Assembly (NCBI GenBank): GCA_037013685.1
Contig: CM072884.1
Coordinates: 3,472,001-3,536,000, forward strand
DNA length: 64,000 bases
From: Acridotheres tristis
Lineage: Eukaryota > Chordata > Aves > Passeriformes > Sturnidae
Reading direction: 5' to 3'
The position numbers were made by a program, and so were the translations under genes. Below are positions 36,528-49,782 of this stretch, in pieces. The notes under the pieces are model-generated. The model was not told the origin of the DNA. It did not search any database and saw nothing but the letters and a program-made list of their open reading frames with translations. Within the stretch, counting starts at the first letter, position 1. The number at the start of each line of letters is the position of its first letter.

Positions 36528-39466
36528 GGAAGGCCCAAATGACAGGGAAGCAGAAGTGGGAGTGGGATGAATGCTGAGCCTTACAGATGTTTATGTGAAA
36601 TATGGAAGTTCCTTTCATCTATGTTTTGTGATTTGTAAAGAAGGCATGAAAATAAATGAAGCAAAACAAGAAATGCATATTTGAACATTTCAATACCTAG
36701 TGGGCCTGCATCTCCCTCTTTCTAGGTAGATGAATTTTTGGCTTCATCTGTAGAAATCTATATCCAATCCAAAACATCTGTACACCCCTCAGGATACAAT
36801 CATTTAATTTATTCCTTAGTGCAGTTTCATACTGATGATCCTTTGTATCCCAGACAAGTTATTTTAGGCTGTTCAACACCTCACAACAGTTGATCCTCAG
36901 ACTGTTACGTTTCTTCTACCAATAATTGCACAGAATGTAAGAGTTCAGAAAAGCCAGTGGTGGTTTCTTTTAAATCTTCTTCCACAAATCAAAGAGATTT
37001 GTTGTATATTGAGAATTTATCTTCACATATACACTTTAAAGAAGGTTAGAAAAAAATGGTTATGTTTGCAAATGCTGTAATTAAAAATAACAATCTCAAC
37101 ATCTTTTTTAAACAGCAATTCTTTCAGTAGTTTGCCATACGTAAATTACCAAGACTTGCTTCTTTGACATCTTGAAGATTCCTTTCTTCTGTGACCTTAA
37201 CATCTGTGACAAGTCTAATGAAATCCAAAATACAGCTTGATGGAAGAGAATAATTAAGAGAGTGTTTTCACTCTGTGATGCCTCAGAGAGGGATCATCAC
37301 AGAATCTTTCATAAACTACTTATTATAAGTAAAAAATCAGTAAGATTGATTAGATCAATTAATTAGACTTAGAGAACAGATTGTTTTATAAGTTGTATTT
37401 AATATGCAAAAAGACATATTTTCTGTCAAATGAATCATAGAAGCATTATATTTAATTTAGGCTTACAAAAAAGGCTACTGAGATTTTATCCTTAGAATCA
37501 TAATAAAAAAAACTCCTACAAGATAAACAGTGTAGGTGATAGACTGCACAGCATTCTAAATATATCACTGAGCCTCCACCAAGCATTCCAGTGATGGATC
37601 AGGATTGTTTTGGAAAGTAATCAGATAAATCCTGTTGGAAAACCTGCATGGGGAAGACATTATTTCAGGAATTTTCTCCTCACTGTACATAAATATTGAT
37701 ATTTATGGGTGTAGTGGTAGGATATGCCATGATGGTGGATCACATTAAGTCACGGACATAAGTTTTATGTGCCATACATAAATAAATAACAACAAAACCA
37801 GCAGTTTCTGCTATTTTAGATTGACACAGCTGTATATTCCTTGTTACTGTTGTGGTATTGAGGCAAGTAGTACCTTCCTTTTAGACAGCTAAACACTTTT
37901 TCTCCATAGATTCATGTTCAGGTTTAGATAAAATACCTTGAAAAGTATTCATCTTCATATCAAAGCTGAACAGCACAACTAAAACCTTTTCTTTTAAATA
38001 GTGGACATAAACAGAAAACTGGAAGAAGACTTGCTGAATTAAGCCCAAATAATGTCCCAGATAAAAACTTCTATAAAAACCCAAGCTGACTTGCTCTTGA
38101 TGTTGATCTGGAATATATCCTTACAAAGATTTTAGAATCCTGCCTCAACTGTGTTTCCCAAGAAGTGCCTCATCTCTCTGTTAATACATGAGCCTTTTAA
38201 CTGTCTTCCATACCCTCTAATAAATCTAGTGAGGAGCAGTCCTTCCTTTTGAAACACATTTGATTGGAATTTATTCAGGGGATAATTCCTCTACCTACTC
38301 TAAGCAGCATTTCAGCCTTTGAAGCAGCTCTTGTCCTTGTGTGAGACATCAGGGGTACTCGAAGGCTTGTAGAGGAATCCTTCCCACAGCCACAGCTGAT
38401 CCATCATCCCACATCCTCCCTGACCCTGTGCTCTTCCATCTTTTCTGATGAGCCTCCCTCATGACTGACCTCTCCATTCTGTATCAATAGATGTGTTATC
38501 AAACATACTTGATGAAAACATCGTATTAGGACAGGTCCTTGCACTGAGATCAGATTTAGGACAGTGAACAGCAATGTAGCTGGAGTGAAAAATCCCTGAA
38601 ATCCATCTTTTTCACTTTGGAAATAAAGCAGTTTTAAGAGTTGGCTGTTTAAAGGGATCTTTTGCTTTAGGCAAACACACTGTTTAATGTAAAAAGGCAA
38701 AACCTTCCTTCATATTCTTTCATGGTGAACGTGGGCAGAGTCCTCATTACAGAAAATCCAGTGTTCTAGACAAGCAGAAACACAGTGTTAAAATACATGT
38801 TTTCCACTCCCTAACCTCTGTTCTTATCCTGCCAACATTACATGAGATATAAATAAAAGGAAAAAGTGCATTGAAGTGCTTTGCAGTGTTGATTTATAGA
38901 GACTTGTACTTCTCTAAACCGTCATCCTGCTTGATGCAAAATGGATGCAGGCTTTTTTCTCTTCTTTTTCAATTTCTGTATCTTAGATGAAAGCTACTAG
39001 ATGTATTTTTAATTCAGAAAGTGCCTTTTTGAAGTCCTGCCTGTGTTTCTCTTTAATCTCTTTTTATATTATTTTGTCTGATTTTTCTATTTAACATGTA
39101 AGTCGAAGTGAGGCAGTGTACCTATTCTGTACTTTTACATGCTTCCAGCCCTTCCCTACAGCTGTCTTTTCTGCTACATTGATGATTTTTTTTTTCTTTA
39201 CCTGCCCACATTTCTGCTCTTTTTAGTCCTTGGATGTGTCAGTATAACTCTTTTTTATCTTCAAAAGTTCTGCTCTTGCCCAAATGCTGTCATGTACAGT
39301 AGGGCTCCTCTAAGTGCCTTTCTTTGGCTGGATATAGATTTTTTTTTTTTCTTATATTCTTTTCTGTCCTTTAACCTGTTCTTTTTAATATTTCTATTTC
39401 AACTTGATAGCTTACTGCTTTTAGCCTAAGTAATTCATCACATAGGACTTTTAATTAAAACTTCCT

Positions 39467-39587
39467 TACAAATTATATGAACTGTGTTCTGTATGCAGAT
39501 GTTCCTTTACAAATTATATGAACTGTGTTCTGTATGCAGATGTTCCTTTACAAATTATATGAACTGTGTTCTGTATGCAGATGTTCC
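39467..39587. repeat. 41-bp minisatellite, three nearly identical copies
   Basis: The unit begins TACAAATTATATGAACTGTG and ends GCAGATGTTCCTT. Copies start at 39467, 39508 and 39549, an exact 41-bp period, and show essentially no differences until the last bases of copy three. The near identity points to a recent duplication or recent homogenisation, unlike the eroded array at 22162. Confidence 0.97.
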
Positions 39588-39894
39588 CTATTTTGATGGT
39601 TACCCCTTCAGTAATAGAGGATAAAAAATTACATGACTATATCTGCCTGCATGATCTAGATTTCAAACTGGGGCTGCTGTAGTTTCCATGATTTTTTCCT
39701 TTTTTCCACAAAGTAAATTTAGCTTTCTATTTTTTTCATACCATCTGGAAAAATTTTCCTTTGGTTTAGTAGCCATAAAATTTACAGTGTGGCATAACTT
39801 TTTAATGCTTAATAAATATGCAGAATGGAAATTTTTTTCCAATAAAGGCAAATAAGGCTCTACTATTTAAATACCCCTCTGCAGTCTGCTGGGG

Positions 39895-40150
39895 CATCTT
39901 CAACTCTGTTAGTTGGCTCAGAGCTCTGTCCAAGCCTGACCTTGAAAGTTTCCAGGGATGGGACATCTACAACCTCTCTGGACATCTTCCTCCATGTTTC
40001 AACACCTTCCCTGCAAAAAGTTTCTTCCTCAGAACTAGTCTGTACCATCTTTTAGTTTAAAAACATTGCCTCTTGTCCTTTCACGACATGCCCTGCTAAA
40101 AATTGTATGTCTCTATCTTTTTTTAAGCCCTCTTTCATTATTGAAAGCGT
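39895..40150 (-). mobile_element. CR1 LINE fragment lacking its last 3' bases
   Basis: The stretch reads GTTAGTTGGCTCAGAGCTCT, CAAGCCTGACCTTGAAAG, TTTCCAGGGATGGGACATCT and TTTAGTTTAAAAACATTGCC, the reverse complement of a CR1 3' region from an older subfamily. The usual 3' octamer tail is not visible at the left edge, so the copy is trimmed or rearranged there. Antisense to EPHA6. Confidence 0.9.
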
Positions 40151-40436
40151 GCACTAAGGAGAAAGTGTGCCAGCACATGGTTTGCCTAAATTCAGGTGTG
40201 AGAGTAACTTGGGCATATTCACCTAAAAGGAGCTTTTATCAGATCTGAAGCAGCCACCACTGTTGCATTTGCTTAAATATAAAGCAGATAACTGAGGAAA
40301 AGACCAGGAAAAGATCACCACTCCCCCATCACCCCACATCTGTCACCACACATGCACCCATCCAGGGGAATAGCTAGATGTAATGTCCAAGGAAATAACT
40401 GCTTCTCTTCTCAAAAAGGTTTCTGGCCAGAAATTT

Positions 40437-40469
40437 AAAAAAAAAAAAAAAAAAAAAATTAAAAAAAAA
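40437..40469. repeat. Poly-A tract (A22, TT, A9)
   Basis: A homopolymer interrupted by one TT at 40459-40460. It lies about 290 bp to the right of a CR1 fragment but is not part of it. Confidence 0.88.
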
Positions 40470-43400
40470 GCGCCTTTATTCAGCTGCTATAAGCTAAAGT
40501 TGCTTTTAACCATGTTCTTTGTTAACTGAAATTATACTTCTGTGACTAAGAAAATAAGGAAGTTTCTCACTGAAAAGCAAAAGTGAAGACATAAAGTGGC
40601 TTAACACAGTGACAATAGTGTTAATGAAGATAAGAATACACAGTTTGGCTGGTGCCTTTTCTGAAAGGAAACTGGATGATTTTTGAAATCCAGCTAAGAA
40701 CTGTCTAAATGATCAAATGAGTGAATGAAACGAGTATTTATGTAAACCCAAAATCTGTTTCATTGTCCAGTTCTTAGTGATGCAGGTATCTGGGAGTGGG
40801 GTTGTCTCCAGTATCCTGTGTTCCTTGAAGAAGAGAGCTCTGTCAGTATGATGGATTTTTTAATGCTTTGTTCTCCTGCTTCTTTTCTCTTTGGATTGCC
40901 CTTCAATTTAACGTTGTTAAAATAAATGTCCCTGTTTTGCCAACAACTTTGGCTGAACAAGGAGGGAATGCTTTGTCCATCTTAATAAACAAAGGACGCA
41001 TTAGGGGTGTGAAGTACAGGCAAGTTGTCTGGAATTTGCTGATGTCAGTTTGTGTGTGTACCCCAGCTGTCCTCTTCTATTACCTTAGCAGATTAAGCTC
41101 CGTGAAAAATTTCCAAGGGTGAAATAGTTTATTTGTGAAAATGATGTCAAATGGATTGTTTGGGCACATACATCAAAGATCTAAAAATGTGGCCATTAGC
41201 ATAATCAGTTTGTAAGAGAAGGTGCAGCAAAAATATCTTTATTTCCTCTTCCCACTTTTACCTTGTTTGACTTGCTAATTTAATCATTGGTGCTGAAGCT
41301 AGGGCTCAGATATTCTGTGGAAGAGGTGAGTGTTTCCCACTGATGTTGTTAGTTAAAATTTCTGCCTGATTTGAATGTAAATCATGAATAAAAAACCAAC
41401 CAAACAATCAGGTTGGGGGCACTTCATTTCTCCAGTGGGAAAGGGAGTGTGTTCTCATCAGGGGTATGAATTTAATTAAGAGCTTCTGCATTAAGAGCCC
41501 CTGTAACAAAGTTCTGGTTTTCAGTGGCTAAAAAGAGGGTTTTACCACTACTTCATGCATGGTTTTATAATATGCACGATTATCTCAAGATAAAAACGCG
41601 ATGGCATCCTTCCCACTTGCCTTATGGTTGACCATCTTTGATTTGGGTTGCAGGCAAATTGATGTCTTGTTTACTCCAGAAAAAAAATGCTTCTGAAGAG
41701 TGAAAACAAGGTGTTGTATAACTGAAGGCAGCAGGCACTGTTGAGCAGGAGTGCCTGAAGGGAGATATCCATATTAAATACTTCGTTACTTATTCTGTTG
41801 CCAATTCAGAGATGAAAATCATACACCACTTGGCTGGAGTTATTTGGTAATAAACATAATAAAGCCATGAAGTCGTTCTCAATTCATGATGTGGACCTGC
41901 ATTAATTTTCTTATTCATCAGTGTAGGAAGGAGTAGTGAAATCACCAGCACTGACTGCACTTAGAAATACAATTTTTGTTGGTAAGGGGAGGGATGTAGA
42001 TGTTGGGAAGTGAATCACTTTCATGGAGGGAAATCATATTTTGCTTTAGACTGAGGGAATCAATAACTCAGAATCCTTCTTTACTATTCAGAAAGGCAAA
42101 GTTTACTGTTAGTCGCTGAGTTATTATATCTTTAGAACTTCTGGTAATTTCTCAGGACTCAGATGTCATTTGTTAAACGTACTGGCAAGGATTTCTGATA
42201 CAGGCAGATATGCATGGTATATTAAAGTCTTAAGGAGCTGGTGTAGAAAAGGAGATTGTGGTCTTTCAACAGTGTTCAATCCAAGTTTTCTGAAAATTCT
42301 CATAGGAATCTCTTGAGTCTTCTTTTTCAGAATTGAAATGTGAAAACTATAAATATTCGAGATGTTTGAAAACCTACATTGACCCTATATCTAGAACCTG
42401 CAAGCACAGTGACCTTCCATACACCCGATACAAACCTAATTACTGAGTGCTTTTTTCCAAGAATTAACATACATGCATTGGAACTTACGATGTATAATTT
42501 AGACCAGTTTGCATACAGTGTGTGTGAAATAATGAATGGACTTTTCTTATTCATTCTGTGATGATATACATTTCCCTGGTGCTCATCCTGTCACTAATTC
42601 CAAAACTTCACGCTAGGAAATGAATCTAAATCATACAATAACTCTTAAGATGGCAGTCATGTTATTGGTATCCTAGCTTTTCTTTCTCTCTTCTCTTTCC
42701 TCTACTAAAAAAAGAAAAAGAGAAAATGGTATATCACAATATATTTTATCTGAAAAAGAATGTATTATGCTTAGAGAGAACTTGCTATTTTATTTCTCTG
42801 CTTGCTTATTCCATCTGTTCATCTTATTAGTAAATAATGGTTGTTTTCCATTTGTAGCTTCCATTATTTGGCCAATCCTGTAGCTCACGTGAGACCTGTA
42901 AGCCTTCAAAGCTTGCTTGGTGAAAGAAACTACTGATTTTGTCAGGATTTCAACCAACTCTCACGTGATTTACCACCATGGCCATTGCAGTGCTGTGAGG
43001 AGACAAACCATAAGAAAGAGAAGGGGTTCATTTCCCCTGCCAAAAGTGCAAAAGCCTTGTGGCTCTGCAGTCCCTTCATGTCTCCTGAAAGCTGAGAGTT
43101 GGAGAGGAGCAATGCAGGTTTTTGTGTTCGTGCCCAGCTGCTCCCAATGTGTGTGTCTGATTTGCTGCCCTGCTATCAGGATCATTGCTTACAGCTGGCC
43201 ATGCTGCAAAAATAGAAGTGAGGGGACAAAGGAGAGTGAAGGTGTGTATTCAATTCAGGGAGAGGTTTTTTATGTAGTGAGAGTTGGTTTTTAATAAGAG
43301 GCAAAGCTGAGCTTTCATTCTTGGAGCATTTCTTCAGGTAAGTCCAGTGACTGTTGTTTGGAGAATGTTGGATTTGCAGGTGTTTTTCTCCTGTGTTGTG

Positions 43401-43775
43401 CTCTGTGCTTTAATCTTTCTGAGTGTGTAAGTAGCTTCCTCTTCCTTCACTCTGTTTTTCAAGATGCTTCTATGAATTTTAATCTCAGTTTAGTTACACG
43501 ACCCACTTGTGAGTCACACGAATGTTTTGCTGGTAAGCCTGGCTGAAGGTCAGGTGCCTTCAGAATTTATGTGTTTTTGTGAAGATACATCAACAGCTAA
43601 ATCCTTCTTATCCTTGTTTGGTTTTCATTAAGGCTGTAGTAGTTGCTGTATACTGCACTTCAGTAGATCAGAGTCTGGATCCATCCTGAATAAATTCCTA
43701 GTGAGGTTCAGTTCTTATTTCATAGAGTTTACAGGCTAGTTCTGGCATAATACTGCTATCTTGCCTCCATAGAGA

Positions 43776-43825
43776 AGATTTTTTTTTTCTCAGTCACTTA
43801 GTGACTGGGAGCTAAAAAAAAATCT
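43776..43825. other. Imperfect hairpin, about 21 base pairs
   Basis: AGA plus ten T (43776-43788) faces nine A plus TCT (43814-43825). CAGTCAC (43791-43797) pairs with GTGACTG (43801-43807) around a TTA loop, with CT pairing AG across a GG bulge between the two stems. It could be a decayed palindromic element or chance. Confidence 0.6.
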
Positions 43826-46800
43826 TTTTTTGATGTGAAAGGCTGAATTCCTGATGCAATTGCTTTGGCTGGAAGACTGTGAAGTTCAGGTAGGAGTAGC
43901 TAATCTATTGTGTGTGAATACAAGCAGGCAGTACCTCTGCTGCTGAAGTTCCTGAAATGATGTGAATATCCCTATTTAATTAGTGCTTTCTGATATTTTT
44001 GCCTGTGTAACTTGTTTTTCCTAGCTAGACAGTTTGCCTTAGCTATTGTCAAAATGCTTTTAACTGGAGTAGAAAATTCAGCCGTGAATTCAGTTAAACC
44101 ACACTCTTCTGTCTAGCTCTTCCTGCAGTTTGCAGTTTTCTTGTACAATTTAGTACCTCCCTCCTGCCAAACCAGGTTGATAGATTTTAATCTACAAAAA
44201 AGCTTTGTAAAAGCACCTCTCTACAACTCTCCTGCCCCTCAAAATTTTTCTTCCAGATGCCCATTTCTGTGTTGTGAATGAGTACTTTCCAGCAATACAT
44301 TATTAAAATATTCTCTCTACAGCATTAATTGAGGAAAGGTGTTTGCCTGTTTTGAGAGAAGGAAGGGGTAAAAAGGCTGAGTTTTGCATGTGAAGACCTG
44401 AGATGGGCACATTAAGGAGCGCTCACAGGTGTAGGATTGGGCACCAGAATGAAAAATCAATTCTCATGCTTTTAATTATTTATTTGTGAAGCAAAGGGCT
44501 CATGAAATTGGCTTCATCAGAGCATTCCATGTAGGTTCTTTAGCTTTTTGGAAACTGAATTTCAGAATACTTGCAAAATTTTGACATGCCGTGGTAGTAA
44601 GTGGTTTAGTTTTTCAGGTCCCATCACAAGCTGTGTTCCCACCATTCTGAAGAAGCCCAGTTGGGGAAATTGGGTAAATCCATCTTGTTTTGTGAACAGT
44701 ATTTCAACAAAATGATTCTTTGCAAAGAAGTAATGAATTTCTAAAGCCGTGGTAAATGCTGAGTGTTTTCTTTGTGATCTACTGACTAAAATGCTCTGAC
44801 AGGATGGAGATAGTTATTTGTCATGGTGGCAACTGAAAAATAATGTGTAGCAATTAATGTAAAATTTTTTTATGCATCATTATAACACTTAGCTCAAGTA
44901 AAAAGTAATATGTAGATAATTGGTAGAAAATAATGCAGGTAATCTAAAATCACACTTCAGTCCCGAAGTGTATCAATAAAGATGTTTAAGAACTAGAATT
45001 TAAAACCAATGGGGAAGTTGAATAGTTGAGCTACCTAGCATATTAAAATCCTAGAAAGGATGAAAAGACTGAGCAGTGAATATTTCCACATAAATGAAAA
45101 GTTTCCAGAAATATGTCGTGAAAAACTCTTTGCATTTGTGTGTTTTAAATATTTAAATGACTCTGCATATTAATGTAGTTTTCCATAGTGGAAACTGCAT
45201 TTTCAAATTAAATTTATTCTTCATGTTCCTCTAATTTACTTTTGTCAGAATCAACCTAAATAAGCAGGTTTGAATTGAATAATATTTTCTGAAAGTGACT
45301 TTTTGGTTAAGAATTTTTTTTGTCCTCTTTCTATCCTTATTTTAACATATGCAGTCCCAATAGTTCCTTCTGGTAATGTCCTGATAATTATGGGACAAGT
45401 TTCTCAATGAAACTTGACACCAAAAAATAAAAAGCCTGAAATAAAACACTTCTCCTTACACAGTTGTAGGTTAAAATGACATCAGAGTTATGTATCTTTG
45501 TCTTTGTCTCAACTTTTCTTACAGTTCAAGTGGGATCTTGTGTTCTTAGAAATCTAATTTGGTTTTTATATCCCTAGGGATGACTTCTGTGTTATCATGA
45601 CATTTAGACATGTTATAATGACGTATTAATGACAATGAATAATACTGAATTTTTTTTTATATCAACACTTTTTTATTTGAAATGTGACTAGCCATTTATT
45701 TTCTACTTAGTCTGCATGCATGAGAGTTTGGGAAATTTTCTTAAGGTTAAAACAAAAGCCTAAAGGAGTTGGGTGAGGCACAAGACCTCCAAAACACTCT
45801 TAGGTTTTGAAGACTTGTAGTGTTCAGGGGGAAATCTGTATTAAATACTGTGAATTATTTACTCTTTAACACTGTTGGGTTCTTAATAATACTAATAATA
45901 GATATTCCCAATGACTTGGCTCTGGGATGTACTGCCAGAATAATCAGAAAAGATTGGTTTTGTTGGTAAAATAGGCAACAGCTTATGAATACCCTGAAGG
46001 ATTGCTTGAAGGAATTATCCTTCATCTACTTGCTGGTCTGGAATTTCACATTTGGTCCATGTTTATATGAAGACTTAACAAGTCTAATCTAAAAAGCACA
46101 TTTGGGGGAAAATTTTTATGAAGTTATGAAAAAACTTGCATTTACTCTCTTGACATGAGGTTTTATTTGATCTAGAATTTTAGGGAGCTGCATCCTATTA
46201 CAGAAACATAACTTGTATTTCATATAAACATCAACAGATGGATTTAACATCAGACTAATAAGAAAATAAATAACTTCCTAGATATTTCCAAAAGCGAAAA
46301 TTGGCTCAGCATTGAGTTTAAAACTTTCTAGGCAGTACTTCACTTTTTTTTTTTCTGACAAACATATACTTGGTGTTGGTAGTGTGACTTAATCCCTGTG
46401 AAGTTAAAACTGTTTAGTATTTCATTTTCTACCAAAATGTGCTGTCTAGAATACTTCTCCTCAGAGGGTTTTATGCTATGTTACTACTGAATTACAATGC
46501 TAAGTGTTTCTGAGCATTAACTTATTCCATGTTTGACTTCAATATTGTTTAGACATTCTAAATATGGAAACTCATTTAGAACTGGACCCCAATAGGCAGA
46601 TGGTGTAAAAACGGGCTTGTTGCATTTCTGTGTTTGCATTTGGGTGACTTGCAGGAGCTAAAGCTTCTCCGTCCAGCAGCTAAATAACAAAGGCTATTCT
46701 TTGTCAGCTACAGCCATGTAAATGTTCCTGGTATGGATTTTGAAGCTCTCTTAGCACCTCTCGGAAAGTTTCTGTGTTGTCAGCTTCTTAAATCACTTTT

Positions 46801-49639
46801 ATCTGCTAAACCTCATCAGCTACTCTGATAATCAGGATTTCACCTCTCCATTTATTAATGATTGAGTTGATGATTTCTGTGGCAGCTGGTGGGCATGAGG
46901 CAACAATTCCTGTTACCAGTTGTCACCAGTTTCAATGAGGGTTGCATACTCTGGTGGCTGTCACTTCCCAAAACCCCAGCACTAAGTCTCTGTTGGGTTG
47001 TGCCCCTCCTTCCTTGGGCTCCTAGCTGTGGTTTAATGTTCAGATCCATTCACTGCAGAACATCAGGATGCCCCAAGACCACTGTGTCAATCCTGCTAAA
47101 GCTTTCTGTTGTATTAAAAAATTTAAACATGGAATACTTGAGCTGCCGTTTATGGATGAGCCGTTTAGGGCTTATTGAGTTTAAGTAATAAAGGATTCAT
47201 AGCTTAATAAATTTCCATTTGCCTTACACTTTTACAGCATGACATAAAGGCAAGCTTGGAAGATGTACTGAACTACTCAAATCAATTGGGATTAAATGTA
47301 ACAGAGTGATTCATCGATTCACAATGTCAGTTTCTTACCACCCAATAAACTTTTAATTTGCTTTTCTGTTGTTTTGTCTGCAAATGATCAATATTGAGAA
47401 TATCAGGGCAGCTGTGGGGCTTAGAAGATACAGATTTCCTTAAGGGATTCAAACCTTTTTGTGTAGTTTTCTTGTCATATTGTTCATTAACCATTTGATT
47501 TGGTGCATCTCTTTAATGCCTATAATTAGCAGCTAAGTATGCATAATGACTTCAGAAGTTACCTGGAGAACTGTTAACTCCCTTTGGGAGACTGCTGTTG
47601 AAAACAAGTAATAAATTAGGGAAGAGGGGCCCAAAACAATATCAAAGCATCCTTTATGTGCTAGGGACATTTACGAAATACTGTGCTAGGGGTGAGATGT
47701 TGCTGCAAAGGGATGGCTCTTCTAGGATTTTGTCACTGGAGTTGTCTTCAGTGGGGCTGTTTGTAAAGAGATCAGCTTCTTAAAAAGAAATGTTGAGATT
47801 GAAGATGATTAAGCATTAAAAAGTTGAAGGATTTGGTGTCTGTTCAGGACAGTTGCATTTGTATATTGCTTTAAACCTGACTAAATTTCATTCTCAAGGG
47901 TTTCTTGGAGAGGAAAGCAATCTTTGGTCAAACTCTGGTGCTTTTCTGTTGCTATAAATACACCTCTGTCTTGTAAAAATGTTTTTCTGCACCTTTATAT
48001 TTCTGTTAAACATATCTCTTTGGTCTATTAGGATAATATGTGGGGTGTAGCTTTCTGGTTGTCTTTAAAATACGAATTGGCTTTCTGTGTTGTCTCCTAT
48101 TATAACTTAGTTCCTCCAAATGAGCCAACATGTACTTCCAAATTTCTTGGGCTTTTTATTATGGAGAAGTGTTTTACTGATTATGTCACTTGATATTCAA
48201 AAGAGCTTTAAAAATCTAGCAGTAGGAAAAGAGTGTACTGTATTGTAAAAGGAGAATGATCTTGATGCACTTTCTTTAAACACTGGCCTTTCTTGTGTCT
48301 TGACTATAAACACTGTGCTAGAATATTTTACTGTAAAATAATTAAAATGCATGTAGACCTCTAAGACAGTATTTATTAATTCTTAGATATAGTGATTCTA
48401 AATGTGCAGATACCTCAGTAAAATTTAAAAGAATTCTGTAGAAAGTAGGATTGTAAAGATACAAAATGCAGCATTAGCATATTGCTTCAGCACTAATTAC
48501 ACTGTAATTACTATTTCATTACACCTGTTTCAGGAAAAGTAAATTTTAAAAATAAAACCGCAGCTTTATCAATATTCAGCAGTGGATGAACTTTGCAGGA
48601 ATGAAAAATCCTAGTTGAATATTTGCCTCTTATATTTTTGGCCTCTAAGGGAAGGCTTTTTGATGTTGGATACCTTAATGTGAGCATTTGAACTGTAGTT
48701 CTTTGGTAAAATAATATGAAAAAGTTATTTGGTTTTTAATCTTTTTGTGAAAAAATTGTAATCCAAAATAAAATCTCAGCTAGGGAGCTTATTTTTCCTA
48801 AGAAACTGAAACATTGATTTATTGCTAATAACAGCCATGGGAAAGGCTTCCTGTTAAGGAGGAAAGAGTGCCACCTATTTTTAATTGCACTTCATTTGTT
48901 TCATTGTATTTGAGTTTTGAATTTTCTCATGATGGAATTTCAAAAAGGAAAGTGATCTTCCAACACACATAACTTGAGAATAGTCTTTTTTTACCAGTAT
49001 CTCTTGCTAATTCCATTGTCTTTGTTTATTTACTGTGCATGCCATGTATTTACCACAGCTCACAGTATATTCTTATTTCTCCTGTACAGGGAAAATATGT
49101 GTATTTCCCCTGGAAAATTGCTGCAGAAAGGGAGATTATAATGAAAGATAGGATTTTGCTATTCCTGTGTGAGGTATTGAGGATCAAGAGTCGGGCACTG
49201 GATATCCATTCCCTGGTGGACGTGGCAGAGGGCAAAGGTGGCACTGCTTGATTCTTAGTGTGACTCTCCACTCCTCCCTGGTGCAATTTAACTGGATATT
49301 GATACAGGTTGTTAGAGATGTTTCACAGCTGATGAGAGAAAAGGAGTTTTTTTTATTCTTGGTTATCACAAAACATCAGCTATAAATGTATATTTAATAT
49401 TAACTACAGAGAGACAAGCAGGCTCTTTAGGTTCCTTAGAGGTAATGATAGCATAGGAGATATCAGTAAATTAAACATGGCTGGGGATGTTTATTGGAAT
49501 TACTCGCAGCTATTTTGGAGTGTCTTGGCCTCTGGAAGAGGGTCAGTGTGTGCACACTGCATATTAAAAAGGGCCTGTGGAAAGGTTTGATTTTTAACTC
49601 TGAAAACTGTGCCTGGTAGTCATCTGGGGAATTGTTCAG

Positions 49640-49782
49640 ATCACAGAATATCCTGAGCTGGAAAGGAGCCACAAGGATCATGGAGTCCAACTCCTGGCCC
49701 TGGCCAGGACACCCCAGGAATCACACTGTGTGCCTGAGGGCATTGTCCAAACACTGCTTGAGCTCTGCCAGGCTGGTGCAAA
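49640..49782 (-). mobile_element. CR1 LINE, 3'-terminal fragment
   Basis: The fragment begins ATCACAGAATATCCTGAGC and continues AAGGATCATGGAGTCCAACT, CCTGGCCAGGACACCCCAGG and TGCCTGAGGGCATTGTCCAA. This is the reverse complement of a well-known avian CR1 3' end. About 140 bp, antisense to EPHA6. Confidence 0.92.

Noticed and set aside
42917..43294. Plus-strand open frame of 125 codons, cysteine-rich
   Set aside because: The cysteines have no regular spacing and no family match, and there is no sign of exon borders.
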